Part shown: positions 50,666-58,849 of the stretch, piece by piece
Layout: each line of letters opens with the position of its first letter
Position numbering within the stretch: position 1 is the stretch's first letter
Notes under the pieces: generated by a model
What the model was told of the DNA's origin: nothing
The model's input: the letters and a program-made list of their open reading frames with translations, nothing else
Databases searched by the model: none
Assembly: GCF_000961095.1 (NCBI RefSeq)
Contig: NZ_CP011058.1
Span: forward strand, 4,243,501 to 4,307,500
Length of the DNA stretch: 64,000 bases
Direction: 5' to 3'
From: Paenibacillus beijingensis
GTDB taxonomy: Bacteria > Bacillota > Bacilli > Paenibacillales > Paenibacillaceae
Translations under genes and position numbers: made by a program

Positions 50666-51637
50666 TTGCCGATAGAGACGAAGTATGCGAAAATACAGCT
50701 CGAAAACGCCGCGGAGGGACTCGCTTTGTTCGGTCCCCAGGATCATTATTTGCGGCTGATTGAAGAAAAAAGCGAGGCGTCCGTCCGTTCCCGCGAAGCG
50801 GAGATCGTCATCTCCGGCCCGGAGGCGGCTGTCGATTCCTTGGAGCAGCTGTACAGCGTGCTGCTGCAGCTAGTGCGCGGCGGATACATGCCGACGGAGC
50901 GCGATATCCTGTACGCTTACGAGCTGTCGCTCACCATGCAGGCCGATCAGCTGCTCGATCTGTTCAAAGGCGAGATTACGACGACGTACCGGGGCAAGCC
51001 GATTCGGGTCAAGACGATCGGACAGCGCCATTACGTCTCGACGATTCGCAAGAAAGATATCGTGTTCGGGATCGGACCGGCGGGAACGGGCAAAACGTAT
51101 TTGGCCGTCGTGCTGGCGGTCGCCGCGCTTAAGGAAGGCAAGGTCAAGCGGATCATGCTGACGCGCCCTGCCGTGGAAGCGGGCGAGAATCTCGGTTTTT
51201 TGCCGGGAGATTTGCAGGAAAAGGTAGACCCGTATTTGCGTCCGCTGTACGATGCGCTGCACGACGTGCTCGGCCCCGACCAGACGGCGAAGGCGTTCGA
51301 GCGCGGCATCATCGAGATTGCGCCGCTTGCTTATATGCGGGGAAGGACGCTGGATGATTCGTTCATTATATTGGATGAAGCGCAAAATACGACGCCGGAG
51401 CAGATGAAGATGTTTTTGACCCGTCTCGGTTTCGGATCGAAGATGGTCATTACCGGCGACGTGACGCAGATTGATTTGCCCCGGGGCAAAAAGTCCGGGC
51501 TGATGGAAGCCGAACGCATATTGCAGGGCATTGAGGAAATCGGTTTTATCGCCTTTTCGGAACAGGACGTCGTCCGGCATTCGCTGGTGCAGAAAATCAT
51601 TGTCGCTTATAACGAGGATGCTGAAAATCAAGCATAG
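50666..51637 (+). CDS. phoH: PhoH-like ATPase
   Basis: Starts at TTG 50666, 8 bp after yqfD, behind GGAGAATGAGG. 323 aa with a P-loop ATPase core: Walker A FGIGPAGTGKTYLAVVLAVA (about 133-152) and Walker B DDSFIILDEAQNTTPEQMKM (about 231-250), plus RLGFGSKMVITGDVTQIDLP. The N-terminal KH-like region is present. PhoH proteins are thought to act as RNA helicase-like or RNase-linked ATPases; B. subtilis PhoH (YqfE) sits in the same place, followed by pgpH and ybeY. Confidence 0.95.
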   Translation: MPIETKYAKIQLENAAEGLALFGPQDHYLRLIEEKSEASVRSREAEIVISGPEAAVDSLEQLYSVLLQLVRGGYMPTERDILYAYELSLTMQADQLLDLFKGEITTTYRGKPIRVKTIGQRHYVSTIRKKDIVFGIGPAGTGKTYLAVVLAVAALKEGKVKRIMLTRPAVEAGENLGFLPGDLQEKVDPYLRPLYDALHDVLGPDQTAKAFERGIIEIAPLAYMRGRTLDDSFIILDEAQNTTPEQMKMFLTRLGFGSKMVITGDVTQIDLPRGKKSGLMEAERILQGIEEIGFIAFSEQDVVRHSLVQKIIVAYNEDAENQA

Positions 51638-51654
51638 AGAGGGATGTACGCCGC

Positions 51655-53904
51655 ATGAACCGAATTTGGGCGGACAATTGGAAGAACGCGCGGCTTTCGT
51701 TTATCGGCCCAGGCTGGAAGCAGAGCGCCGCCGTTCGATTTTTGCTGCTCCTGCTGTTTGTGCTGCTGTTTTATTTCAGTCTTTCGCCGCATCTCGTGCC
51801 GCAAACGTACGATATCGCGCTGGGCGCCAAAAGCGAACGCGATATTAAGGCGGCCAAGCAGATCGATGACGAGAAGGCTACTTTGAAGGCGCAGGAAGCG
51901 GCTGCCGAGCGGGTGCAGCCGATTTACTCGATCGTCGCGCTGAGGAGCGACGCCATCGTTGACCGGATTTTTACCCGGATTGAGGGCCTTAATCAGGATG
52001 ACCAGGTGACCTCTCAAAGCAAAATTGATATTTACAAGAGCGAAGTGCCCGCTTACTATGATGAATACGTCAACGATTTCATCAAACGGAACCGCGGCGG
52101 CGGCACTTACAGCGATACGCTGCTGCAGGAAATGGAACGTACGGTCAAAGACCAGAAATACGATATTCCCGCCGAAACGTTTTATAAGCTGCCTAACTTG
52201 TCTCAAGCACAGGTCGGCGAAATGCGGCAGGTGACGCTGGGCGTCGTGCGCAAGCTGATGAGCGAATCGCTGCGGGAAGCGGAGACGTCGCGCACGAAGG
52301 TGGCCGAACTGGTCAACACGAGTTCGCTGACGCAGCGCTCCACCCGCGAAATTGTACAGGAAATCGCCCGTTTTGCCATTATGCCGAATAAATTTTTCGA
52401 TAAGGACGCGACCGACGAGGCAAAGGTGCTCGCCAAGGAAAATACGCCCAGAGTCGTCATTAAAGAAGGCGACATCATTGTCCAAAAGGGAGAAATGATC
52501 ACTCCGGAAACATATGAGCTGCTTGCGGGCGCCGGCCTGCTGGATGAGCAAAAAACATACCGTCCGCAGCTTGGCCTGCTGCTCATGTCGCTGCTGTGCC
52601 TGCTCGTCATTTATATTTACCTGTACCAATCGGGCAGCTTGGGAGGAATCAGGCCGAAGTATAACAACGCGCAGCTGCTGATGCTCCTGCTCATTTATAC
52701 GATCAATCTGGTCATGATGCAAATCGTCAATCTGGCGCAGACGCCTGCGGCGCCGTTCGTCGGTTATTTGGCCCCGGTCGCGATGGGGACGATGCTGATT
52801 ACGCTGCTGCTCGATATGCACCTGGCGATCGTCAGCTCGTTTTTGTTCGCGATTACCGGCAGCGTCATCTTTAATATGCAGATGAACCAGCTGTTCGATT
52901 TTCATTACGGATTCGTCATCTGCGTCGTATCGTTCAGCGCCATCTTTACCGTTCACCGGGCAAGCCAGCGCTCGACGATTCTTAAAGCGGGCATTATGGC
53001 GAGCTTGTTTGGAACGGTATCGGTTCTCGCGCTGGAGCTGCTCGGCGATTTGCCGGAGCGGATGGCGCTGATCTACTCGCTTACATTCGCGTTTGCGAGC
53101 GGGGTCATCACGGCCATTCTCGTCATCGGCTTAATGCCGTTTTTTGAAGTGACGTTCGGTATTTTGTCGGCACTCAAGCTGGTAGAGCTGTCTAATCCGA
53201 ACCACCCGCTGCTGCGCAAGCTGCTGACGGAAACGCCCGGAACGTACCATCACAGCGTCATGGTCGGCAATTTGTCGGAAGCGGCGGCTGAGGCGATCGG
53301 GGCGGACGGGCTGCTGTGCCGGGTCGGTTCGTTTTATCACGATATCGGCAAGACGAAGCGGCCGAATTATTTTATCGAGAATCAGACGAATATTGAAAAC
53401 CCGCACGATTCGATCGATCCGAAGCTGAGCAAGTCAATTATCGTGGCACATGCGCGCGACGGGGTGGACATGCTGAAGGCCTACAACATTCCGAAGCCGA
53501 TCCGGGATATCGCGGAGCAGCATCACGGCACGACGTCGCTGAAATATTTTTATCATAAAGCGGTCAAGCAAGCCGAGGCGGAAGGAAAGACGCCGCAGTT
53601 TACGGAGGATGATTTCCGATATCCCGGTCCGAAGGCGCAATCCAAGGAAGCGGCGGTTGTCGGCATATCCGACTGTGTGGAAGCTGCGGTCCGCAGCCTG
53701 CGCAATCCGACGATGGAAGGCATTGAAACGATGATTAACAAAATCATCAAAAGCCGTCTGGACGACAACCAGTTCAACGAATGCGACCTGACGCTCAAGG
53801 AGCTGGACAAAATCGCGGAAACGTTGAAGGAAGCGGTCGTCGGCATTTTTCATTCGCGCATTGAATATCCGGAAGATGTAAAACCAAAGGAGCGGCTGGC
53901 ATGA
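51655..53904 (+). CDS. pgpH: Cyclic-di-AMP phosphodiesterase PgpH (7TMR-HD)
   Basis: Hydrolyses c-di-AMP. 749 aa: an N-terminal membrane segment (about 21-45), an extracytoplasmic domain (about 46-300), seven hydrophobic segments (about 301-500), and a cytoplasmic HD domain. The HD motifs are TPGTYHHSVMVGNLSEAAAE (about 526-545), HDIGKTKRP with the His-Asp pair at about 562-563, and HHGTTSLKYFYHKA (about 623-636). B. subtilis YqfF/PgpH has the same layout. ATG 51655 comes 15 bp after the phoH stop; ybeY overlaps its end. Confidence 0.96.
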   Translation: MNRIWADNWKNARLSFIGPGWKQSAAVRFLLLLLFVLLFYFSLSPHLVPQTYDIALGAKSERDIKAAKQIDDEKATLKAQEAAAERVQPIYSIVALRSDAIVDRIFTRIEGLNQDDQVTSQSKIDIYKSEVPAYYDEYVNDFIKRNRGGGTYSDTLLQEMERTVKDQKYDIPAETFYKLPNLSQAQVGEMRQVTLGVVRKLMSESLREAETSRTKVAELVNTSSLTQRSTREIVQEIARFAIMPNKFFDKDATDEAKVLAKENTPRVVIKEGDIIVQKGEMITPETYELLAGAGLLDEQKTYRPQLGLLLMSLLCLLVIYIYLYQSGSLGGIRPKYNNAQLLMLLLIYTINLVMMQIVNLAQTPAAPFVGYLAPVAMGTMLITLLLDMHLAIVSSFLFAITGSVIFNMQMNQLFDFHYGFVICVVSFSAIFTVHRASQRSTILKAGIMASLFGTVSVLALELLGDLPERMALIYSLTFAFASGVITAILVIGLMPFFEVTFGILSALKLVELSNPNHPLLRKLLTETPGTYHHSVMVGNLSEAAAEAIGADGLLCRVGSFYHDIGKTKRPNYFIENQTNIENPHDSIDPKLSKSIIVAHARDGVDMLKAYNIPKPIRDIAEQHHGTTSLKYFYHKAVKQAEAEGKTPQFTEDDFRYPGPKAQSKEAAVVGISDCVEAAVRSLRNPTMEGIETMINKIIKSRLDDNQFNECDLTLKELDKIAETLKEAVVGIFHSRIEYPEDVKPKERLA

Positions 53905-54398
53905 GTTTGCAGTTGGATTGGAGTAACGAGCAAGACAAAATGGATATTCCCGAGGCGTGGATCGCAAGACTGCAGCAGCTGCTGCAGCTTGCGGGCGAAG
54001 CGGAAGGACTTGCGGAAGGTCAGGTCGATCTGACGTTTGTCGACGATGAGGAAATTCACCGCCTGAACCGGGAATACCGCAGCATCGACCGTCCGACCGA
54101 TGTGCTGTCGTTCGCGATGCAGGAAGACGGCGAAGGGGAGCCGGATATCATCTTCGAAGTCGAGAGCGAAGAGGAAGAGGACCCGTTCTCGGGGATGCTC
54201 GGCGACATTATTATTTCGGTTGAAACGGCGCAGCGTCAAAGCGAGGAATACGGCCACTCTCTGGAGAGGGAGATCGGATTTCTGTTCGTGCACGGCTTTC
54301 TTCACCTGATCGGATACGATCACGGCGACGAGGAGAGCGAGGCGGTTATGACCGCCAAGCAGGAAGCCGTGCTGCAGAAAGCCGGCCTGCCGCGCTGA
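53901..54398 (+). CDS. ybeY: Endoribonuclease YbeY
   Basis: A zinc-dependent RNase involved in 16S rRNA 3' maturation and ribosome quality control. 165 aa with the zinc motif HGFLHLIGYDH (H-x3-H-x5-H, about 132-142) and NREYRSIDRPTDVLSFAMQE. Between residues 72 and 95 there is an acidic insertion (EDGEGEPDIIFEVESEEEED). It overlaps pgpH upstream (ATGA) and dgkA downstream (TGATG). Confidence 0.95.
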   Translation: MSLQLDWSNEQDKMDIPEAWIARLQQLLQLAGEAEGLAEGQVDLTFVDDEEIHRLNREYRSIDRPTDVLSFAMQEDGEGEPDIIFEVESEEEEDPFSGMLGDIIISVETAQRQSEEYGHSLEREIGFLFVHGFLHLIGYDHGDEESEAVMTAKQEAVLQKAGLPR

Positions 54399-54763
54399 TG
54401 AAGCGGTTTATCCGCAGTCTGGGGTTTGCGGCGGCCGGCCTTGTGCATGCGCTCCGCAGCGAGCGGCATATGCGGTTTCATCTGGCTGCCGCGGCCGCGG
54501 TTTGCATCGTTGCCGCGAAGCTGCCGCTCAGCAGGACGCAGTGGGCGGTGCTGCTGCTCGCAATTGCGCTCGTCATAACGGCGGAGCTGATCAATACGGC
54601 CGTCGAACGGGCTGTCGACCTGATCAGCCCGGAGCTTCACCCGCTTGCGAAGCTTGCTAAAGACACGGCAGCCGGCGCCGTGCTGGCCGCCGTTTTTTTT
54701 TCCGTTTTGGTCGGATTCGTCATTCTTGGGCCTCCGCTTTGGAGCTTGCTGGCCGGAAAATAG
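54398..54763 (+). CDS. dgkA: Diacylglycerol/undecaprenol kinase
   Basis: 121 aa, three membrane segments (about 29-47, 50-70 and 95-115). The family signature AELINTAVERAVDLISPELH (about 62-81) holds the catalytic Glu and Asn. The opening RSLGFAAAGLVHALRSERHM is typical. In Gram-positive bacteria this integral kinase phosphorylates undecaprenol for cell-wall synthesis, so undecaprenol may be the true substrate. Start ATG 54398 overlaps the ybeY stop. Confidence 0.93.
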   Translation: MKRFIRSLGFAAAGLVHALRSERHMRFHLAAAAAVCIVAAKLPLSRTQWAVLLLAIALVITAELINTAVERAVDLISPELHPLAKLAKDTAAGAVLAAVFFSVLVGFVILGPPLWSLLAGK

Positions 54764-54874
54764 ACAGGCGTTGTTAATCGAATTCGGGAACCATGGAATA
54801 GGGCACTTTGGACCGGCTACATAATAGATAACACTGCGGCCATCGCCAGAAGACCGTCAAAGGAGGTTTTTTTA

Positions 54875-55333
54875 GTGACAGCGGAAAACAACGAGCAAGC
54901 GCTCTTGAAAGAGCGGTGGGGTTATTTGATAGAAGCGGCGCATGATGTCTGGAAACGGGCATATGTGCCGTACTCCCGCTTTCAGGTAGGGGCGGCGCTG
55001 CTGGACGGACAAGGCGTCATACACAAGGGCTGCAATGTGGAAAATGCGGCCTACGGCCCGTCCAATTGCGCGGAGCGCACCGCGCTGCACCGCGCAATTG
55101 CAGACGGCGTCAAGCCGGGAACGTTCAAAGCGATTGCCGTTATCGGCGATACGCCGGGTCCGATTACGCCCTGCGGCATTTGCCGCCAGGTGCTGACGGA
55201 GCTGTGTCCGCCCGATATGCCCGTCATTATGAGCAACCTGGCCGGCGACATCAACGTGATGACGGTTGCTGAGCTGCTGCCGGGCGCATTTAATTCAAGC
55301 GATTTGAAGAAGGGAAACGATAAGGCCGTATGA
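54875..55333 (+). CDS. cdd: Cytidine deaminase
   Basis: Deaminates cytidine and deoxycytidine. Starts at GTG 54875 behind AAAGGAGG; 152 aa. The zinc ligands are the Cys in NCAERTALH (with the catalytic Glu) and the PCGICRQVL pair; VPYSRFQVGAALLDGQG is the substrate-pocket region. It is slightly longer than the family's 130-136 aa because of short terminal extensions. It overlaps era by four bases and lies between dgkA and era as in B. subtilis. Confidence 0.95.
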   Translation: MTAENNEQALLKERWGYLIEAAHDVWKRAYVPYSRFQVGAALLDGQGVIHKGCNVENAAYGPSNCAERTALHRAIADGVKPGTFKAIAVIGDTPGPITPCGICRQVLTELCPPDMPVIMSNLAGDINVMTVAELLPGAFNSSDLKKGNDKAV

Positions 55334-56268
55334 GCAATGACTGGTTAAGCAAACAAGGGCAATCCGCCGGCGGAGGGGGCAAATTCCGCTCCGGATTCGT
55401 CGCGATCGTCGGCCGTCCGAACGTCGGCAAGTCGACGCTTATGAACGCGATGATCGGGCAGAAAATCGCGATTATGTCGGACAAGCCGCAGACGACACGC
55501 AACAAAATTCACGGCGTCTACACAACGGACGAAGCGCAGATCGTCTTTCTCGATACGCCCGGCATCCATAAACCGAATTCGAAGCTTGGCGATTATATGA
55601 TGAAAGCGGCCGATACGGCGCTCGGCGAAGTGGACGCGGTGCTGTTTCTCGCCGACGTGTCGGAAGGGCTCGGCGGCGGCGACCGCTATATTATGGAACG
55701 GCTCAAAGCGGCCAAGACGCCGGTGTTTCTTGTGCTGAACAAAATCGACAAAGTGCAGCCCGAGGAGCTGCTGCCGATTATCGGGCAGTACAAAGATTTT
55801 CTCGATTTTGCGGAGGTAGTGCCGATCTCGGCCCTTCAAGGCAGCAATGTGGAGACGCTGCTGCAGCAAATTACGCGTTACTTGCCGGAAGGACCGCAGT
55901 ATTACCCTGCCGACCAAATAACCGATCACCCGGAACAGTTCGTCTGCGCCGAAATGATCCGCGAGAAAATTTTGCAGCTGACCCGCGAGGAGGTTCCTCA
56001 TTCGATCGCCGTCGCGATTGAAGATATGCGGGTGCAGGACAATGGGGTCGTCTATATCGGCGCCGTCATATACGTCGAGCGCGATTCCCAGAAAGGTATC
56101 GTCATCGGCAAGCAGGGCTCCTTGCTCAAAGAAGTCGGCAAGCTTGCGCGCCGGGACATCGAGACGCTCCTCGGCTCCAAGACATTCTTGGAGCTGTGGG
56201 TTAAGGTGAAGAAAGATTGGCGCAACCAGGAACGGATATTGAAGGATCTCGGTTTCCGCCACGAATAA
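55330..56268 (+). CDS. era: GTPase Era
   Basis: An essential GTPase in 30S maturation. 312 aa; ATG 55330 overlaps the cdd stop. G1 GRPNVGKSTL (about 31-40), G2 in QTTRNKIHG (about 56-64), G3 DTPGIH (about 76-81), G4 LNKIDKV (about 136-142), then the KH domain with GVVYIGAVIYVERDSQKGIV and GKQGSLLKEVGKLARRDIE. An N-terminal extension of about 20 residues (Gly/Ser-rich) precedes the G domain and exceeds the usual length. Confidence 0.97.
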   Translation: MSNDWLSKQGQSAGGGGKFRSGFVAIVGRPNVGKSTLMNAMIGQKIAIMSDKPQTTRNKIHGVYTTDEAQIVFLDTPGIHKPNSKLGDYMMKAADTALGEVDAVLFLADVSEGLGGGDRYIMERLKAAKTPVFLVLNKIDKVQPEELLPIIGQYKDFLDFAEVVPISALQGSNVETLLQQITRYLPEGPQYYPADQITDHPEQFVCAEMIREKILQLTREEVPHSIAVAIEDMRVQDNGVVYIGAVIYVERDSQKGIVIGKQGSLLKEVGKLARRDIETLLGSKTFLELWVKVKKDWRNQERILKDLGFRHE

Positions 56269-56433
56269 CAGCGGGCAGTCGGGTTTTACATCTATGCGGC
56301 CGGTTCCGAAAGCTTCCGTGACGGCGGCCGCTGTCGTTTATTGACAGCATAGAGTTCCGCTTTTTGTCGCATTCTAATACCGCCCCAGAGGATCTTGGAG
56401 TCACGTTTCCAAGGCGGAAAGGATGATTGCGGA

Positions 56434-56604
56434 ATGCGGAATTTTTCGTGGACGTACTTTACGATGACCGGCAACGTAGAATCATTTTTGCTGTATAAGG
56501 AAATGGATCAGTTCCCGAGGACGGAAGAATTGGGCGCGTTCGCAGGAGTGGATGACGAACCGGCCGCAGTCGCGGGAGCGGCGGACGATTCCGGATCGTT
56601 GTAA
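56434..56604 (+). CDS. yqzL: YqzL-family small protein
   Basis: Start taken at ATG 56434 (MRNFSWTYFTMTGNVESFLL), which matches the YqzL family opening; an upstream ATG at 56395 adds 13 unrelated residues. 56 aa, close to the usual 47. YKEMDQFPRTEELGAF follows, then an acidic Ala-rich tail. YqzL lies between era and recO in B. subtilis, and the same order holds here. Function is unknown. A terminator follows, so recO is transcribed separately. Confidence 0.85.
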   Translation: MRNFSWTYFTMTGNVESFLLYKEMDQFPRTEELGAFAGVDDEPAAVAGAADDSGSL

Positions 56605-56640
56605 AACCATTCCAAGGCGGAAGCGAGCTTAGGTTAGGGG

Positions 56641-56676
56641 AAAGACGCCCGGCAGCAAGGCCGGGCGTCTTTTGCA
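56641..56676 (+). terminator. Terminator between yqzL and recO
   Basis: AAAGACGCCCGGC and GCCGGGCGTCTTTT form a 13-bp perfect stem with loop AGCAAG, followed by the T-rich end. Confidence 0.92.
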
Positions 56677-56759
56677 AGCTTATCTTATTTCTCCGTGAAA
56701 CGATTGGTCGCCCGTTAAGAAGACCGCAGCTGTTTGTGCTGGAATGGAGGAATGAGGAG

Positions 56760-57557
56760 ATGCTGTACCGGATTGAAGGCATTGTGATCCGCAGCACCGA
56801 TTACGGGGAAGGCAACAAAATTTTGACGCTGTTAACGGACAAGGCCGGCAAGGTCGGCATTATCGCCAGAGGGGCGAAAAAAGCGCGCAGCCGGCATTCG
56901 TCGATCGCCCAGCCGTTTACGTACGGAGAGTTCGTTTTTTTTCGCAGCAGCGGTCTTGGAACTCTTAACGCCGGGGAGATTATCGAATCGTTTCACCGGC
57001 TGCGGGAAGATCTCGATTTGGCCGCTTACGCTTCGTATGCGGCGGAATTGTGCGACCGGGCGCTGCAGGACGATGAAGCGGGCGAGTTTATTTTTCAGCA
57101 GTTGAAAGCGTGCTTCATGGGTCTGGCGGAAGGGAAAGATCCGGAAGTGACGGTCAATCTGTTCGAGATGAAAATATTGGAGACGGCCGGCTACGCCCCC
57201 GAGCTGGATGTTTGCGTCTCATGCGGCAATGAAGAGGGGCCGGTGCGGATCAGCGTGCAGGCCGGCGGCACACTTTGCCGCCGATGCTGGAGCAGGGATG
57301 CGTCGGCGCTGCCGGTGAGCGATGGCGCGCTCAAGCTGCTCCGTTTGTTTCGCAGGCTCGACATGCGGCGGCTCGGTTCGATACAAGTGAGCGTGGAAAC
57401 GAAAAAACAATTGAAAGCGGTGCTGCGCTCTTTTTTTGACACCCATATGGATTTGCGTTTGAAATCACGAGCTTTTCTCGATCAGCTTGACCGTATGAAT
57501 CAACAGGCGGATGCTCCTTTGCGGGAGCGGCGCAGCTTATATGACGATGGCAAGTGA
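56760..57557 (+). CDS. recO: DNA repair protein RecO
   Basis: A recombination mediator in the RecFOR pathway; it loads RecA onto single-stranded DNA. Start ATG 56760 behind GGAGGAATGAGGAG. 265 aa with the OB-fold N-domain (MLYRIEGIVIRSTDYGEGNK), the DDxxAGxF-type helical middle, and a zinc-binding set CVSCGNE...CRRCWSR (about 168-195). SRHSSIAQPFTYGEFVFFRS is typical. The T-box leader of glyQ begins 60 bp later. Confidence 0.95.
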   Translation: MLYRIEGIVIRSTDYGEGNKILTLLTDKAGKVGIIARGAKKARSRHSSIAQPFTYGEFVFFRSSGLGTLNAGEIIESFHRLREDLDLAAYASYAAELCDRALQDDEAGEFIFQQLKACFMGLAEGKDPEVTVNLFEMKILETAGYAPELDVCVSCGNEEGPVRISVQAGGTLCRRCWSRDASALPVSDGALKLLRLFRRLDMRRLGSIQVSVETKKQLKAVLRSFFDTHMDLRLKSRAFLDQLDRMNQQADAPLRERRSLYDDGK

Positions 57558-57582
57558 TTATAGCTGCGATAGACAATCCGAA

Positions 57583-57611
57583 TTGACAAGACACTGCACA
57601 ATTCATATAAT
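57583..57611 (+). promoter_or_regulatory. Sigma-A promoter of glyQS
   Basis: A perfect TTGACA (57583-57588) and a perfect TATAAT (57606-57611) with a 17-bp spacer, ahead of the T-box leader. Confidence 0.88.
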
Positions 57612-57617
57612 AATCTA

Positions 57618-57865
57618 TTATAATAACGGACGATGATGGAGAAAGTAGCCGTAGGCAGTTTTCGAATCAGCGAGCCGGGGACAGTGGAAGCCCGGACGGA
57701 AAGCGCGGTGAAAAGGCACTCCGGAGTGCGAATGATGAGAAAGCGGGTCGGGAGTCATTTTTCCGTCATGAACGGAAGAAAACCGGCCAAGTAGGGTGGA
57801 ACCGCGGGAGACAGGCTCTCGTCCCTACGTCTGTCAGCAGGCGTAGCGGACGGGAGTTTTTTGGT
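57618..57865 (+). ncRNA. T-box riboswitch (glycine) upstream of glyQS
   Basis: The leader has a stem I apex (GCCGGGG, ACAGTGGAA, GCCCGG at about 57673-57694), a candidate specifier GGC at 57715-57717 followed by a purine, the T-box antiterminator sequence AGGGTGGAACCGCGG at 57793-57807, and a terminator (CTCTCGTCCCTACG against CGTAGCGGACGGGAG, then TTTTTT) at 57816-57863. Uncharged tRNA-Gly should favour the antiterminator and turn on glyQS. The T-box core is certain; the exact specifier position is a reading by analogy. Confidence 0.95.
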
Positions 57866-57961
57866 GTCTCCGCTTAAGAAACCTCCTGCCGCCGCTTGCT
57901 CCTTTTGCCCTCCGCCAGCGGAGATCAGGCATTCATTCAAACCAAAAGGAGTGTCGCACGC

Positions 57962-58849
57962 ATGAATTTTCAAGGCATGATTCTGACTCTGCAGCAGTTC
58001 TGGGCGGAGCAAAACTGTATTCTCGTACAGCCTTACGACGTGGAAAAAGGCGCGGGAACGATGAATCCGATGACGTTTCTCCGTTCCATCGGCCCGGAGC
58101 CTTGGAACGTCGCTTATGTGGAGCCGTCCCGGCGTCCCGCGGACGGCCGCTACGGGGAAAATCCGAACCGTTTGTACCAGCATCACCAGTTCCAGGTTAT
58201 TTTGAAGCCGTCCCCGGACAACATTCAGGAGCTGTACCTCGAGAGCCTGAAACGGCTTGGCATCGATCCGCTTCATCACGATATCCGGTTTGTCGAGGAC
58301 AACTGGGAATCGCCGACGCTCGGCGCCTGGGGCTTGGGCTGGGAAGTGTGGCTGAACGGCATGGAAATTACGCAGTTTACGTATTTCCAGCAGGTCGGCG
58401 GCATCGACGCCAATCCGGTAGCGGTTGAAATCACGTACGGCATGGAGCGTCTTGCTTCCTACATTCAGGAAAAGGAAAATGTGTTCGATCTGGAATGGGT
58501 GGACGGCGTCACCTACGGCGACGTGTTCCTGCAGCCCGAGTACGAGCATTCCAAATATACGTTTGAAACGTCCGACACGGCGATGCTGTTCTCCTTGTTC
58601 AATATGTACGAGGAAGAAGCGAAGCGGACGATGGAACAGAAGCTGGTGTTTCCGGCTTACGACTATGTGCTGAAATGCTCGCATACGTTCAACCTGCTGG
58701 ACGCGCGCGGCGCGATCAGCGTGACGGAGCGGACGGGCTATATTATGCGTGTACGGAATTTGGCGCGTGCCTGCGCGGCCACTTATCTCGAAGAGCGGGA
58801 ACGCCTCGGCTTCCCGATGCTGCGGAAGGGAGCGGAGCAGAATGGCTAA
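57962..58849 (+). CDS. glyQ: Glycyl-tRNA synthetase alpha subunit
   Basis: The catalytic class II subunit of the tetrameric GlyRS. Start ATG 57962 (MNFQGMILTLQQFWAEQNCI); 295 aa, the usual length. Motifs include YDVEKGAGTMNPMTFLRSIG, YVEPSRRPADGRYGENPNRL, HHQFQVILKPSP and ENVFDLEWVDG. It is regulated by the T-box leader. It overlaps glyS by 8 bases, with glyS starting inside the glyQ tail. Confidence 0.99.
   Translation: MNFQGMILTLQQFWAEQNCILVQPYDVEKGAGTMNPMTFLRSIGPEPWNVAYVEPSRRPADGRYGENPNRLYQHHQFQVILKPSPDNIQELYLESLKRLGIDPLHHDIRFVEDNWESPTLGAWGLGWEVWLNGMEITQFTYFQQVGGIDANPVAVEITYGMERLASYIQEKENVFDLEWVDGVTYGDVFLQPEYEHSKYTFETSDTAMLFSLFNMYEEEAKRTMEQKLVFPAYDYVLKCSHTFNLLDARGAISVTERTGYIMRVRNLARACAATYLEERERLGFPMLRKGAEQNG

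Noticed and set aside
56341..56346. A perfect TTGACA between era and yqzL
   Set aside because: No TATAAT-like box lies 16-19 bp downstream; the nearest AT-rich boxes are about 25 bp or more away.
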